From Neurospora intermedia (Eukaryota; Ascomycota; Sordariomycetes; Sordariales; Sordariaceae), in the NCBI GenBank assembly GCA_037102815.1, contig BTPP01000001.1, forward strand, positions 3,869,001 through 3,933,000: a DNA stretch of 64,000 nt, in the 5' to 3' direction. Positions within the stretch are counted from its first letter, which is position 1, and the number at the start of each line of letters is the position of its first letter. The notes beneath the pieces were generated by a model, which was not told where the DNA came from, ran no database searches, and worked only from the letters and a program-made list of their open reading frames with translations. Below, in pieces: positions 24,156 through 35,600 of the stretch. The position numbers and the translations under genes are program-made.

Positions 24156-25765
24156 GGTTGCGGCGGGCGATGGTTGTCCGCCCGCTGCCGAAACCGACTA
24201 TCGAATGTCGAAGACAAGAGGGCGCGTCGGGGTTGAAAACCTATCGAGAAGGTCGGCGAAACAGTCGCGGTGACGGGAGGCTTCCTTGGATGTGGTCGAT
24301 GATGCAACCAAGGCCAGTTCGTCTACCCGACAGTGACACACGAGCAAGGAGTGGTAGACGGGCAAGACACGGAGCACTGTGTGGCCAAGGCCTTGACGTC
24401 GCGGGGTTGTGTTGAAGAATGACAGTTGACAGAGTTCCGTCTTTTCTAGAAACGCCTTCTGCAGACTACCAGCTAGAATTTGTCTTGCAACAGGTTGCGA
24501 TGGCGTCTCCCTCTTCTTCTTCTTCTTTTTTTTTTTCCTTTCTTTTTTTTCCTTTCACGGAGCGTGTATCGCGTCGGTAGCAGGCATGAAGCGGACGCAG
24601 ACGTATGGTTGGTGTATCGGCCAATCGAGTCGATCGGTTGGTCCGTGGTCGGTCGGTTCGAAGGTTCGATCGTTTGGGATCTTGGCTAGATGTGATTCGA
24701 TTGAAGTGCTCGATTATGCAGTATGACTGTTGGATGCTACACAAAGAGCAGATGCTCCCGTGAGGTAAATGGGATCGAATGGGAGTTGAATCCTGATATC
24801 TGTCTCTCGACCAAACCGTCGGTGTAAATTGGAAGTTTGGAGAGGTGGTGACCGCGGTGGTGGTGGGTGGCAGTGGAACGGCTGCTGACTTGCTGGGTGA
24901 AGGAGGGGAGGGCTGAAACAAGAAAGTGGGAAACCCTTGGGTCTCCAATTTCTAAAAGATCTGCAGTCGCTAGTGAGGGGAGTAGCAATTCTCCAAGGCT
25001 GACCCTTCCTGGAATGACAGCTTTTCAGGGTTTTTGGTGGTTGTGACTTTTTGTCGTGTGCTCCTCATGCCCTCCCCCCTCATCTTGGCCAGCGGTCCAG
25101 CCAAGCCGCTAATCTAGAACTGCTAGCGCCTTGATAGCGCTGATAACGGCCGGCTCCCTAGCTCCCTCCACATGAGCTGAAGGTGGGCTTCGTCCTTATT
25201 GTGCGGGTGTGAGGGCGCCACGATTGACAAATTTCACGTGCTTCCAGTTGCGAGGTTCTTACATCATTGTTTGAAAGTCCGTCGAGTTGAAGTGAAATAT
25301 CTCTACCTTTTGTTCAACGCGTTCCCAGTTTCATCTATTCACTTTCGAATTAATCAAGCATATTACCCTTAGCTATCATGGCTCGTCATCATCAGTATGC
25401 ATCGTTCCCAAGGGGAGGTACCTACCGCATGACTTTGCTTAGTGTTGGAAAGAGCCAAAGCTTCCCCTCCTTGAACTAGTTCAATCCCATTCCTAAAAGG
25501 ACGACAAGGTAACCTCCCGTCACATGCTGAAAGGAGTGCGTGCAAGAAGTTTGCTTTTCAAACTTGCACGTCCAACAAGCTACTCAGTCATGGCAAATGT
25601 GATTCTCACACGGATAAGTCTGGACAAATCATGGGAAAGATGATAACGTTGACTTGAGACATGGCGTATATTGCTCCAACAGAATACCTAGATATTCTAT
25701 GGTTCCTAATTAAGCCCACTATCATAATTACATCCTCCATGTTAGATTTATCACAATCACAAAAA
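24156..25765. other. Intergenic region upstream of ICE2 to the tRNA gene
   Basis: The first part is the ICE2 promoter and contains a T-rich, TTC-repeat block at about 24510-24555. Open frames here start at non-ATG codons or lack protein character. No gene was recognised. Confidence 0.5.
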
Positions 25766-25836
25766 GCGCCAGTGGTTTAGTGGTAAAATCCATCGTTGCC
25801 ATCGATGGGCCCCGCGTTCGATTCGCGGCTGGCGCA
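25766..25836 (+). tRNA. tRNA-Gly (anticodon GCC)
   Basis: The 71-base sequence folds as a cloverleaf. The acceptor stem GCGCCAG (25766-25772) pairs with CTGGCGC (25829-25835), and the discriminator is A. The D arm contains GGTTTAGTGGTAAAA, the anticodon stem CATCG/CGATG encloses TTGCCAT with anticodon GCC, and the T arm reads CCGCG-TTCGATT-CGCGG. There is no intron. A T-rich run follows at 25864-25882, which suits RNA polymerase III termination. The internal A and B boxes look intact, so the gene should be functional. Confidence 0.97.
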
Positions 25837-28617
25837 TTTGTTCATTGAGCGAGTCAGTTCAACTTTTTTGGACTTTTTTTTTTCTCAAGTCTTCCTTGTT
25901 TGCTTGCTTCGTTATGTTATGTTGCTACCATTCGAGCACCTAAACGCGAGTTGGAGATGATTTCAACTCCATTAATGAGAAAAACAAAATTGACACGTCC
26001 TAGCATTGAACTTCTTAAATGTTGGCGAAACTCACGAGACAACATCCAATTCAACCACATATTCCGCACATCCTATCTCTGAAAGAAGGTGGAGCTGGTC
26101 CGGTGCTGTCCGGGCCTTGCTTGGTCAGTGGTCCTGATCTTAGCCGATGTTCGACCTCGACGACCCTTTCGTCAGCATTCGCACAATGGACTTTGTGTCG
26201 TTTTGCAAGGTGTAGGTTTTACTAATGACACCTAGTTTATTGTCCTCCAATCAGTTTACAGAGAACGCCCTCTCAACGCTTCGAAGGCTTAACATTCACA
26301 CTTAAATTGGTGAGTGATGTTGGAAGGTCAGCGAGGAGGTATAAGAGGCATATACTGCTGCTCTAGGGTCATGATAATGCCAAGAATACTACTATGGTTA
26401 CGGTCAGTATGTATGTTTTACTTGCCTTGTCTCCTTGTGTGCCATGACTGCATCCTCCATTCTTCTACTGGCCACGAGGTTGTCTTGTTGCACCGTCTGC
26501 CCATCATCGACGCCGATCACTTCAGCCCTGCTAACGAGTGTTGGTCTCTTTGGGCTGTCCTATCCTAAAAAATCTGTCATATAGACTGTCACAGGGCAAG
26601 ATACCTACTGAGCTGTGAAATGTGTTGTCTGGGCTATATAGTGCGTGCTTTCGTAATCTGTTTAGCGGACAGAACAACGATCTATCTCTTGTATGATGTC
26701 GTGACTCAGTGGCACTGCACATCTATAGCCCGTATTATAGATCAACTGTACTATGTATAGTGCGAAAACTTTGGAGGTGGGAGGGTTGTTGGAGACTAAG
26801 ATCAAAGGTACTGCTTGTATTTGAGTCGAGGGACGTCACTGCGTTTCGGCAACTGTGAAGATCGAATATGGGCTATGACAAGTGAAAAGCAACTCGAAAC
26901 TCTCCAGGCACTGAGTCTTTGAGCAGCGACACCTGGGTAAGGTTTTAAACACCACCGGTCATGGATAGATCAAAAAGAAGTGAAACAACGAAACTGTGCA
27001 TAACGTAGCCAAACAGTGACAGAGCTTCAACTACCCATGTATGTGATGTTCTGGTTGGGCTCTCTCGCTCTCCAACCCAGATGAACACATCCCTTTTGAG
27101 TAAATGAAGCACCAATGGCTAAGGAGCTTCATCGGGACACTACACAGAAGAAGAAATATTCCCAAAGCAGGGATGACTTTCCAGCAGTTCGAAAAGAGAG
27201 GCTTAAAACGAGTGTTCTTATCCATCAAATTGGGAGATCGACAGCAAGCCCCATATCCAGGATTGATAGATAGCTAAAACTAGGGACGATCGCATCAATA
27301 ACATCACAGAAGAGAACACGTCAAGACGTCAGGCTCTGGCTTGCCCTTTCGCGCGGTTCGGCTCTTAACACCCTCTATAAAAGGAGTTAGTGACGATCGG
27401 CGGACGTCTCGAGTGCGAGTCGAACGGCAAAGTAGGGCACGATAACCGTCTTTGGCGCAACCACCCACCCACGTCGGCTGGCAGAACGATGATCATCTAT
27501 TGCATGTGCAAGATAGGTGCGTTCGCGCTAGTTACCGCTGCGAAGAAGATGGGTTCGAATAGTAACCAACAACGTCGCTGTGCGTCAGCCGTCGTCTTTT
27601 ACGGCTCAGGTTGCCACACCAGTGGTTTTCGAAGAATCGAACGAGGTACCTCGTTCGATATCACAAAGCAAACATGCTCGCAACTGGTAAGCATAACGGG
27701 TAAAGGCCAAGCTGGAGAATATGTTTGATGTTCGGCCTGGAACCACGATTCATCGGACAGCCGACCATATAGGGCTGCAGACCCTGGACGTAGATCAACG
27801 TTGCGCAAATGAAAGTACCGGGGGTTATATTTGATGACAAGCCTCTTATACTGAAGAACCTCATCGAGGCCAAGAATGGAAGGAAGGTGTAACATCAGCA
27901 CACACTGAGTGAGACAAACACGTGGTTCAGGGTAGTAATTTATACTACCTCTAGTGTTCGGGGCGGCAGCAAAGCTGCCTTCCTTCCCAGGGCAAGGAGC
28001 TGCTGAATCCTGGGCTGGAACGTACACGGTAGAGGTAGCTGAAATGTAGAGGAGACCTAGATAAAAATGTAAGTTGATGCCGTAGTTAGTACGCGCGGGA
28101 CTTGGATAGGAGTCCGCCCGCGAAAAGCATTCAATTGCGACAGTAGATGTAGTTATTGTACCCGGCTTTACTTTGGCGTCCCAGCTCTTTGTACGTATAT
28201 ATAAACGTTTGAAACGTGAGGCAAAAGAAGGGTTCTGGTGGCTCAAGCACAGGGTAGATGGGGCTTGAAAGTGAGGCGAACGAGACCTTTAGTCAAACGA
28301 ACCAGTAAGAAAACAAGCATTCAACCCGACCAAAGCTTGAGCACTACAACGCAGCATACCATGGACATGCAGAATTATGTGCCCTTGCAGTGGCCAGAAT
28401 AAATCAAGCGGTGTAGGCCCAACGATGAACAATATACTTGGTGACCCGATCTGAATGCCCCTCTTGGACAGCAAATATGCCAAATAGGCCATTGTCAGTC
28501 GATTGAAGCTTTTGGCGCTCCGTGCGCGAGATATATAACGAAACCTCTGCCCAGCTCTGTAGCTCGATACCAGCAACCGAGAAGTTGTTGTCCCCTTGAA
28601 TCATCCAGGAAGCCGAA
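25837..28617. other. Gene-poor 2.8-kb region
   Basis: No gene could be supported on either strand. The longest open frame is 215 codons on the minus strand (27599-28246), but it starts at a TTG, and the first ATG in it comes late. No terminal repeats, transposase-like sequence or heavy C-to-T decay was noticed. It may hold a long regulatory region, a non-coding RNA or old unrecognised sequence. Confidence 0.4.
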
Positions 28618-29172
28618 ATGTCGTCAATGAACAAGTACTGGATCCCACAATTGGATATCCACAAAAAGGTCATCACTCAAGAGCTCCAGTATTATCTGGG
28701 ACCTCAAGCAACTGTCAGACCTTTTACTCGAGAGGTGTGAACCGGCCTATCCTTAAGCCTAGCTATGACTGACAGAGGTGACTCCAGGGAGAAGATGGAT
28801 TTCTGATCACGACACCCGGGCCATGCCTAAGCGATGTGAGCTGCCGAAGATATCAATCCCAATCCGTAGCATGGTCAAAGCTGATATGAAACATAGGAGC
28901 AAATCGATGATATTTGCGTCAAGTCCAAAGAGATGTGGGAAAAGCAAGCAGCAGCTCGAGCAATTGGGGCCCCGAATAAATCTCTCAAGAGGCCGCTACA
29001 TCAGCCCGTTGTGATAGCCCAGGCAAGCTCAGACGGAACAGAGCCCTCAAAGCGTAGAAGAGACGACCGACGGGATGACCGGCGAGATGACAGGAGAGGC
29101 GACCGCAGGTGGGGTGAACAGAGAAGTCGACGTGACGACCGAAGCTGGTCCAACGAGAGACGCCGTGATTGA
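28618..29172 (+). CDS. Small uncharacterised protein with Arg/Asp repeat tail
   Basis: Three exons fit: 28618-28734, 28788-28835 and 28897-29172. All are phase 0 and have YAG acceptors, and they give 146 residues. Residues 1-75 look like a compact domain, starting MSSMNKYWIPQLDIHKKVIT and continuing QYYLGPQATVRPF, then GEDGFLITTPGPCLSD and DDICVKSKEMWEKQAAARA. The tail from about residue 108 consists of Arg and Asp in a near-regular RRDD/DDRR pattern, then Arg/Ser/Trp, and looks like an RNA-binding or nuclear low-complexity tail. I do not recognise a named domain, although the core resembles a fungal hypothetical family I have seen. Function is unknown. The exon structure is convincing because three short exons join into one well-formed sequence. 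Confidence 0.75.
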
Positions 29173-30187
29173 AGCAGGTAATTCCACAATCTTGAGTGTC
29201 ATATTGTTCTAAAAGCAGGGCAGGAACCATATTGCTGGACACTGTGACAAAGTGTCTAGGCTAAGCGGATGGATTGAAACATAGCAGAAGATTTCTGTGA
29301 ATGACGGATGCATCATTTACATGGAGTTTGGACCATAACCGGCAAAGGCACAATGGCAACAAATAAGAATCCAGGATGTTCAATGCTGGCGGCGTAACAA
29401 GCACATGCTTTATGTCGCATATATGGTGGATGATGATGGTGATCTCCGACGATGGACCAGCAACAATGTGCCATCTGGCGTGACTGTGACCCAATGAACA
29501 TCGCACCGTCTATGCCCATCGGATAAACGCATCCATATGTTGAGTTCCATATTAAGAATGATACTCCTCGGAATCTGAACAGTCTATGAGCGTAACCCGA
29601 CTGGCCATTTGCTGTTTTGAAGTCGTGCGTTTTGTGCATGACAAAGTTCGAGAAGCAAGGTACACCTTCCATCTGGTATGGAATGTCTTCGCCGCATATA
29701 TTACCGAAAGAAACCTGCAGTGTACCCAATTGCAGCATGAGGTGGTCGATCTCTCTGCAGAGATGCATCGTAAATCCAATGGAGATCTGAAGACGAGTTT
29801 GACGTGATTTCGGCTCAAAACTCGGGTAGCGCCGTGAGCAGGTCCGTCGAAAGAGCGATCGATAATGGGCAAAGCCTTTCCTACGTGGTGTAATAAAGAA
29901 CTGGTGGCTGGGTCGGAAATCTGGCTGATAGGCGCCACGGCAACGGGCCTTGAAAGAGGCGTTCTCGGATAATGCCGTAAGACTTCAAAGGAAGCTAGAA
30001 CTGATCCGCTTGGCTGCTCCTGATATCGGGCACGGATGTTACCCGGAAGGTGAAAAGCAAGGCGAAAATCCCAACGGCTTTGATAGGCAATGGTGGTTTG
30101 CACTCTTTCTCGCTGAGCCCCAAAGCATGAACGTATGCTTTGTTTCCAGAGAGGTCCAAAGTAGAGAGACACGCTCCCCTAGCACCG
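29173..30187. other. Convergent intergenic region before TEN1
   Basis: About 1 kb separates two convergent genes. Open frames on the minus strand (for example 29552-30172) start at GTG or lack protein character. No feature could be supported. Confidence 0.45.
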
Positions 30188-30883
30188 TCATTGTCCGTTC
30201 TTGCTGGCTGAATCTGGAGCTGTGATGCTACAGCAACTTTTCAAAGCATCTATCGATTCGTTGTATCGCTGTGTGTCAAGTGGTCCGGAAGACCAAATGA
30301 GAAGAGCGCGGATGCGAACCTGCGTCTGAACCCGTGCCTGAAATGTTTCGTTTTCTCTCATCGAGCCTTTCCTGGCGGGGAAGGGGTTCACGGCAGTGAC
30401 GTACCCAATCACGTTCACCCACTCTCCAATACGTACCTGGTCCGACTTGAGGGTCCGTAAAGCCAACGCTACGTCCACCAAGGCGACGACACATCGAGAG
30501 TCCTGGGCCTGGTGGTGATGCTGTAGCGTCAAAACACCAGCCACCGTAGAGTAAGAAGTCACACTAGTATACACCAATTAGTTATTCTGTTCATAGATGG
30601 CAGCTCTTAAGACATCAACGTGATGGCGGAAGTGGCATAGACGAATCTGGATATCTGCCCAAGTGGAGGCGCAGGTTATAATGGTTCTCCCACGATAATG
30701 GATCCGTACTTCGTTTCCCAGTGTTGCTCAGAAAGGTTGGGAAGATCAATCGAGACATATTAAAATCTTTGAAATGCGAAGAGTGTATGCTCACCAACCC
30801 AAAAACCGAACTTTGTCGCCTTCCTTCTTCAACGCTAAGTCTGGTAACAAACATAGCTGAGATGGAAGGGGACCATTGGACAT
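30188..30883 (-). CDS. TEN1: CST telomere-capping complex subunit Ten1
   Basis: Two exons, 30795-30883 and 30188-30563, give 154 residues. The first exon is only 89 bases and reads MSNGPLPSQLCLLPDLAL, then EGDKVRFLG. The split codon restores Cys in the family junction GDKVRFLGCVTSYS. The second exon continues VAGVLTLQHHH, VALVDVALALRTLKSDQVRI, GEWVNVIGYVT and RALLIWSSGPLDTQRYNES. This is the small OB-fold pattern of fungal Ten1, which pairs with Stn1 in the CST complex to protect telomere ends and help fill-in synthesis. A loop of about 30 residues between the last two strands is polar. The 231-base intron is long for this window. It is divergent from SNF7, with 847 bases between starts. The family call relies on remembered motifs. 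Confidence 0.85.
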
Positions 30884-31730
30884 GGTCGTCGAGGGAAGGA
30901 CAACAATTAGAACGTCATAAGCTTGAAAATAAATAGATAAAATTCCGCGAGGCTCATTCATAAACGGAGGGATAGTGCTTGTCAGACTTCCATAAGTCGT
31001 TGTATCAGTTCAAACCTGAAACTATCCGTCTGTCGTTGATGGTGAAGTTGTGGAGGAAAGGTTGAGTGAGTGCACCACCATTTCACACGACTCGCAAAGT
31101 GAGGGAGGTCACGGTCCGAGCTCCAGCAGCTGAGGAGTGGTCGACTAACATGAAACTCAGGGACTGACTAAGCAGCTGGAATCTATCACGTGCTGGTTAT
31201 ATCCTTATCGCTCAAGGCCCGGTGCGGCTGGGTACTCGGACACGTGCAAGGATGCCGGAGGCAACGGTCAGTACTGTAAGCGAGTGCACACTAGTTGTAT
31301 GGACCACGGCCAATTCCAGGTGACCTTGCTGGTCCGATTTCCCGTGCATCATACGCGCGCGCCCGATAGGCAATCACATCAACCACAACCGAACAGTCGA
31401 GCGTTCGTCATCGCAGTGTTTAGGCTGCGACTTTAACCTCACTTTCAGTTTTTTCCTGCGTCTTCAACCTGATACCGATCCGTAAACCGCAAGTCCAGGT
31501 CAAAACATCCGCCAGGCGGCCAAGTGATTTCTGGTTGGGGAATTCAACCTGGTTTGCGCCCCGCCAACATTTGGAAAGTCGTCATCGCCTACAAAACGCC
31601 GCCCAACGCCGTTCCTCGGCAGTAATTCCTTTGCTCGACGTCCCACCTCCCAGCCATCGTGACCTAGTCCACCTATTGTACAAACACCGCTCGCCGTCCC
31701 TATCATAGGCACCTCTAGCAAAAAGACAAC
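30884..31730. other. Divergent promoter region, TEN1 and SNF7
   Basis: This 847-base gap must serve both genes. The part nearest SNF7 is pyrimidine-rich. No coding region was seen. Confidence 0.5.
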
Positions 31731-32635
31731 ATGTCTGGAATTTGGGGCTGGTTTGGCGGGGGCTCAGCCGCGCAGAAACGCAAAGATAGCCCCAAGAATG
31801 CCATTCTCGGCTTGCGAACGCAACTGGACATGCTCCAGAAGCGCGAGCGCCATCTACAGAACCAGATCGATGAACAGGATGCCATAGCACGAAAGAACGT
31901 CAGCACGAACAAGACTGGTATGATGATGCCAGACCTGACTGGCTTTCTGCATGACTTTTGGCCCGATAAGAAAGCTAACGTGTGTGATTGTCTCCAATAG
32001 CTGCGAAGCAAGCCTTGCGACGCAAAAAGGTCGCCGAAAGCACCCTCGAGACCACGCTGGGTCAGATCACCACCCTCGAGCAGCAAATAAATGCGATTGA
32101 GTCTGCCAACATCAACCGGGAGACCCTGGCCGCCATGCAGGCAGCACGTGAGGCTATGGGCAAGATTCACGGCAACCTCACCCCCGAGAAGGTCGATGAG
32201 GAAATGTTAGTGTTGACTTTTACCACTTCAGACTCGTTACCAAAGATCGTGTCGATGCTAACCAACACTGTAGGGCGAAACTCCAAGAAGCGAACGATCT
32301 CAGCAATGAAATCGCCACAGCCATTACCAGCGCCAACATCGGACAACCGATTGACGAGGGGGAGCTCGAGGACGAGCTTGAAAAGCTCCAGCAAGAGGAG
32401 GTGGACACGAAGCTACACGAAACAGGTGGATCGATCCCTGTCCATGATAAGATCTCTCTTCCGGCAGCCGGAACCGGCGCACGTGAGTATCCCTGTATCG
32501 TATGCATAAATGACGACTTTGACCATGGATTCGCTGACGCCGGCTTTAGTCAAGGGCAAAGAGAAGGCGAAGGCGGTTGTCGAGGATGACGAGGAGGAGG
32601 AGCTCAGAAAGTTGCAGGCCGAGATGGCTATGTGA
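31731..32635 (+). CDS. SNF7: ESCRT-III core subunit Snf7/Vps32 (CHMP4)
   Basis: Four exons fit: 31731-31917, 32001-32205, 32274-32482 and 32550-32635. They give 228 residues with all phases matching. The protein begins MSGIWGWFGGGSAAQKRK, with the hydrophobic and basic N-terminal membrane-binding region. It then has the long Snf7 helical hairpin (LQKRERHLQNQIDEQ, ALRRKKVAESTLE), the acidic helices (DEGELEDELEKLQQEE) and a C-terminal MIM1-like motif ELRKLQAEMAM that recruits the Vps4 ATPase. Snf7 polymerises on endosomes and drives budding of multivesicular-body vesicles; in fungi it also acts with Rim20 in pH signalling. Length and order match the family, and nothing is missing. Confidence 0.97.
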
Positions 32636-35600
32636 GTCAGGCACGCAGGCCTAGGACGGAGTATACAGAAGAGGAGGCATGGAAACGGGGATATACAGGA
32701 TGCGATTTATGCGCATGGCACCACGTCGGTACCGCTTTCCATTGTTGTATTGGCTTTTGTTATTGGGAAGTAGGAGCTGGTTACGGTTGTTCAGTGTTTG
32801 TTTACCTCTGACTTTTTCTTTTCCTTTTTTTTTTCTTTTCCTGTTCTTTCTGATTCCCTACTCTGTCCCTGCAGAGTTTCGACTCGTAAGACGAGCGGCG
32901 CTGGCGTTTCGGGAGGGTTGGCACGGTTTGGCATATGAGTGATAATTATGCACAGTAAGGGAGAGGAACAGGACTGGTTGGTTGGACTGGTTCATGTTGC
33001 ACGCATTGTGGATGAATTTAAGATATCAATTTACTTATCCATCGTTGATCATTTCTCCCCAAGCTTCGCGGGTAAGGCATGTACTACGTATATGCAGCCT
33101 AGACCAAGACCGACGCCGAAGTAATTTCGGTGTTTTTGAGGTCGTTGCTCCAAACGGTCTCGTGATCAACTGACAGACGATATGTAGGCATGGCGGATCA
33201 TGGCTGTTAGTGATCCGCATTCGCAGAGTTTTGGTGACTTTGACATGAAGATCTAGACCTCAAATATTCTAGATATAGTTTAATTGCACACCTGCTGTTC
33301 GTTCGTGTACAACAGACCAAGGATCAGCGAGATGGTGTGTCTTGCTGGCGGGCTCTCGCTGGTGGCCATGGTTCACGAAACAGAGGTTGGTCACACCGCC
33401 CTTTTTGGGAACGTCTTCACCTGACCTCACTTGATCGCTTTCGGTATCGAGGACAGCTAGGTTCGCATAACCCCTCCCGGGACTCGTGGGGTGGCACGCA
33501 TTTGTAAATGTCCCCCTGCCCTCTGTGTTCCTGTTCCTGTGATTGAGCCTCAAAACCTGGGGTGCATAGGTACCTAGTTTCCCAGCCTCGCAAGTCGCAA
33601 GTGTGACAGCTTCCCCTGTCGAGCAACAGCCGATTGGAAGAAAGAAAGTGGGTTCGGCCGGCGGCGGCGGCGGCGGCGGGGGGCTGGCTCGGCTGGTTAT
33701 GTAAGAGTGACGCCGGCAAGTGAGTGCCCGGAAGTTCCACTAACCGTTGACCGCCCGATCAGTCCCGGCTTCTCGGCGCGAGCGGTCCCATGGCTGTGAA
33801 GAGACTGGACGAATGTTGGAGAACACAAAAAGTGAAACGCCTGTCCGGTGAACACTTTCATGAGTATGGCGACTGATTCCAGTTCAATGATCCTGCTGTC
33901 AGCTCCTGTATTCGCACATAGCAGAAGAAGCGGTTTGTTGGCGGGGTAGTGTAGCCAGGTACACATCCAATCGATCGCTAGCACCAGAATTCCACCGAAG
34001 CTTGTTGAATCGGTACCTGATTTAGTGCGTGTGCCGAGGAAACTTGGCATCTCCCCAGCCTTGCACAAACGCGGAACCCCCCATCACCATTTCCCGTTCT
34101 TACGGTTCTCGGGAACGAAGGAGCTCCCGCCCATTTGTAAAGGCCAGTCTGGCTCTTTTCCCGGAGTTTAAAGAGTCCGTATGTCGGTACCTATCCTGTA
34201 AGTCATTCAAGCGTGGACGTAGTCGCACGTGGAAAAAAAAGGGGGAAGTGGGAAAAACGGGGCCGCGGATGACCGAGAAATGGCATCTTCTCGTCGTTTT
34301 CGGTCAGGTACAACGACGCTCGAATTCGCTCCCTCTGGACGACGATGGGGCCGGGCCCCTTGTGCCTGGTCCCCGGCTTCAGGGCAGGCTCCGAGCGAAC
34401 CCCGACCGAACGAGCGAACGCATTCCAACTTCCACTTGCTTGCTGCGTTGGCGTGATGGACCGGGGCCTTGTTAGCTCGGCCCCTCGGACGCGGGGACCT
34501 TTGAATGGTTCTTGGCTGCTTGCCCAGCCTCGCTGGCTGTACCCTCCAGGAACCAGCCGCCCAGCTTCCGCAACCTCGACATTGCTTCCTCGACTGTGAT
34601 GCAACGCTACGGCAGGATTTTATTCGTACCCAATTTCCACAAGGGCTTTTCTGAAGAAGCAGCTGAGGTGAAATTGGGCAGACGGCACAGTTGGGTCGGG
34701 AATATGGGCTTCTATGCAGCGAGAAGCAGAGTCAGAGATTTCTACCCGCTTTTGTCCTACCCGTCTTTTTGACCGGATGCTCACCCGATTTTTTCGCATT
34801 TGAGAGTGTGATATTGATGGTGTGGGAGTGGCGGGCTGACAGGCCGTCTGCCGCCGTCAGGGTCACGTTCGTTCTGCATTTCGTCGCCAATCCCATCACG
34901 GCGATCTCCCAGCAACGACAAGCTGTTGGGTGCCCACGTAGCCTGATCAACCCGAACGCGGAAACCTTGATCGACGGGATGCATCTGCAATCTTGAAGTC
35001 AGCGTGTACACTACGGTTAGCAGAGAGCACAGGTGCCTTGATGTTGTTGAGATTGGAGACATAGTGGCTAGCTATCGTCAATGTCAGCAAGTGCGTATAG
35101 AGTAAAGATCTAAGCTCCCGCTCGCCAGGTTTGTAGAGTTCATCATGACGCATCCATCCGTTGGTTTATAGAGTACTATCATCTGAAGTGTTGTGAAATA
35201 GTACTTCAGACGACTTATACCCAATCCAGGAATAAGTTAAGCTCGTGTAATCTTTTCGGGAGGGGCCCAATGGAAGATGTTGGCTGGCTTACCAGTGTCA
35301 GACCCAATGGCACCTGAGTGTTTTGCGGTAGCCAATGGACTAGCTGCTGTCAGCCTCGCAGTGTTGCTTGATGGAGTGGTGTGCATCTATTATCTCTTGC
35401 GAGACATTGGCGCTTGAGTTCTGGACCATTGTAAAACACACAAAAATAAATGGACAGCAGCGTGTCGAGCTTATATGTGCCGGACAGGCGTCGTCCCTGT
35501 TGTTGCTGTTGGTGATGCGGGTCTCGGATAGGCTCGAATCTGGATGTCTATTTTGAGATGACTTCATCTCTGGGATAGCTCCCGTCGTTGACCGTTGCCC

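Noticed and set aside
27599-28246. A 215-codon minus-strand open frame
   Set aside because: It starts at TTG, its first ATG is late, and no recognisable motif or exon partner was found.
28404-28676. A minus-strand frame slightly resembling a degenerate HET-domain segment (IQYLFIDD)
   Set aside because: It overlaps exon 1 of the small plus-strand gene, lacks other HET motifs and has no exon context. The likeness is short and probably chance.
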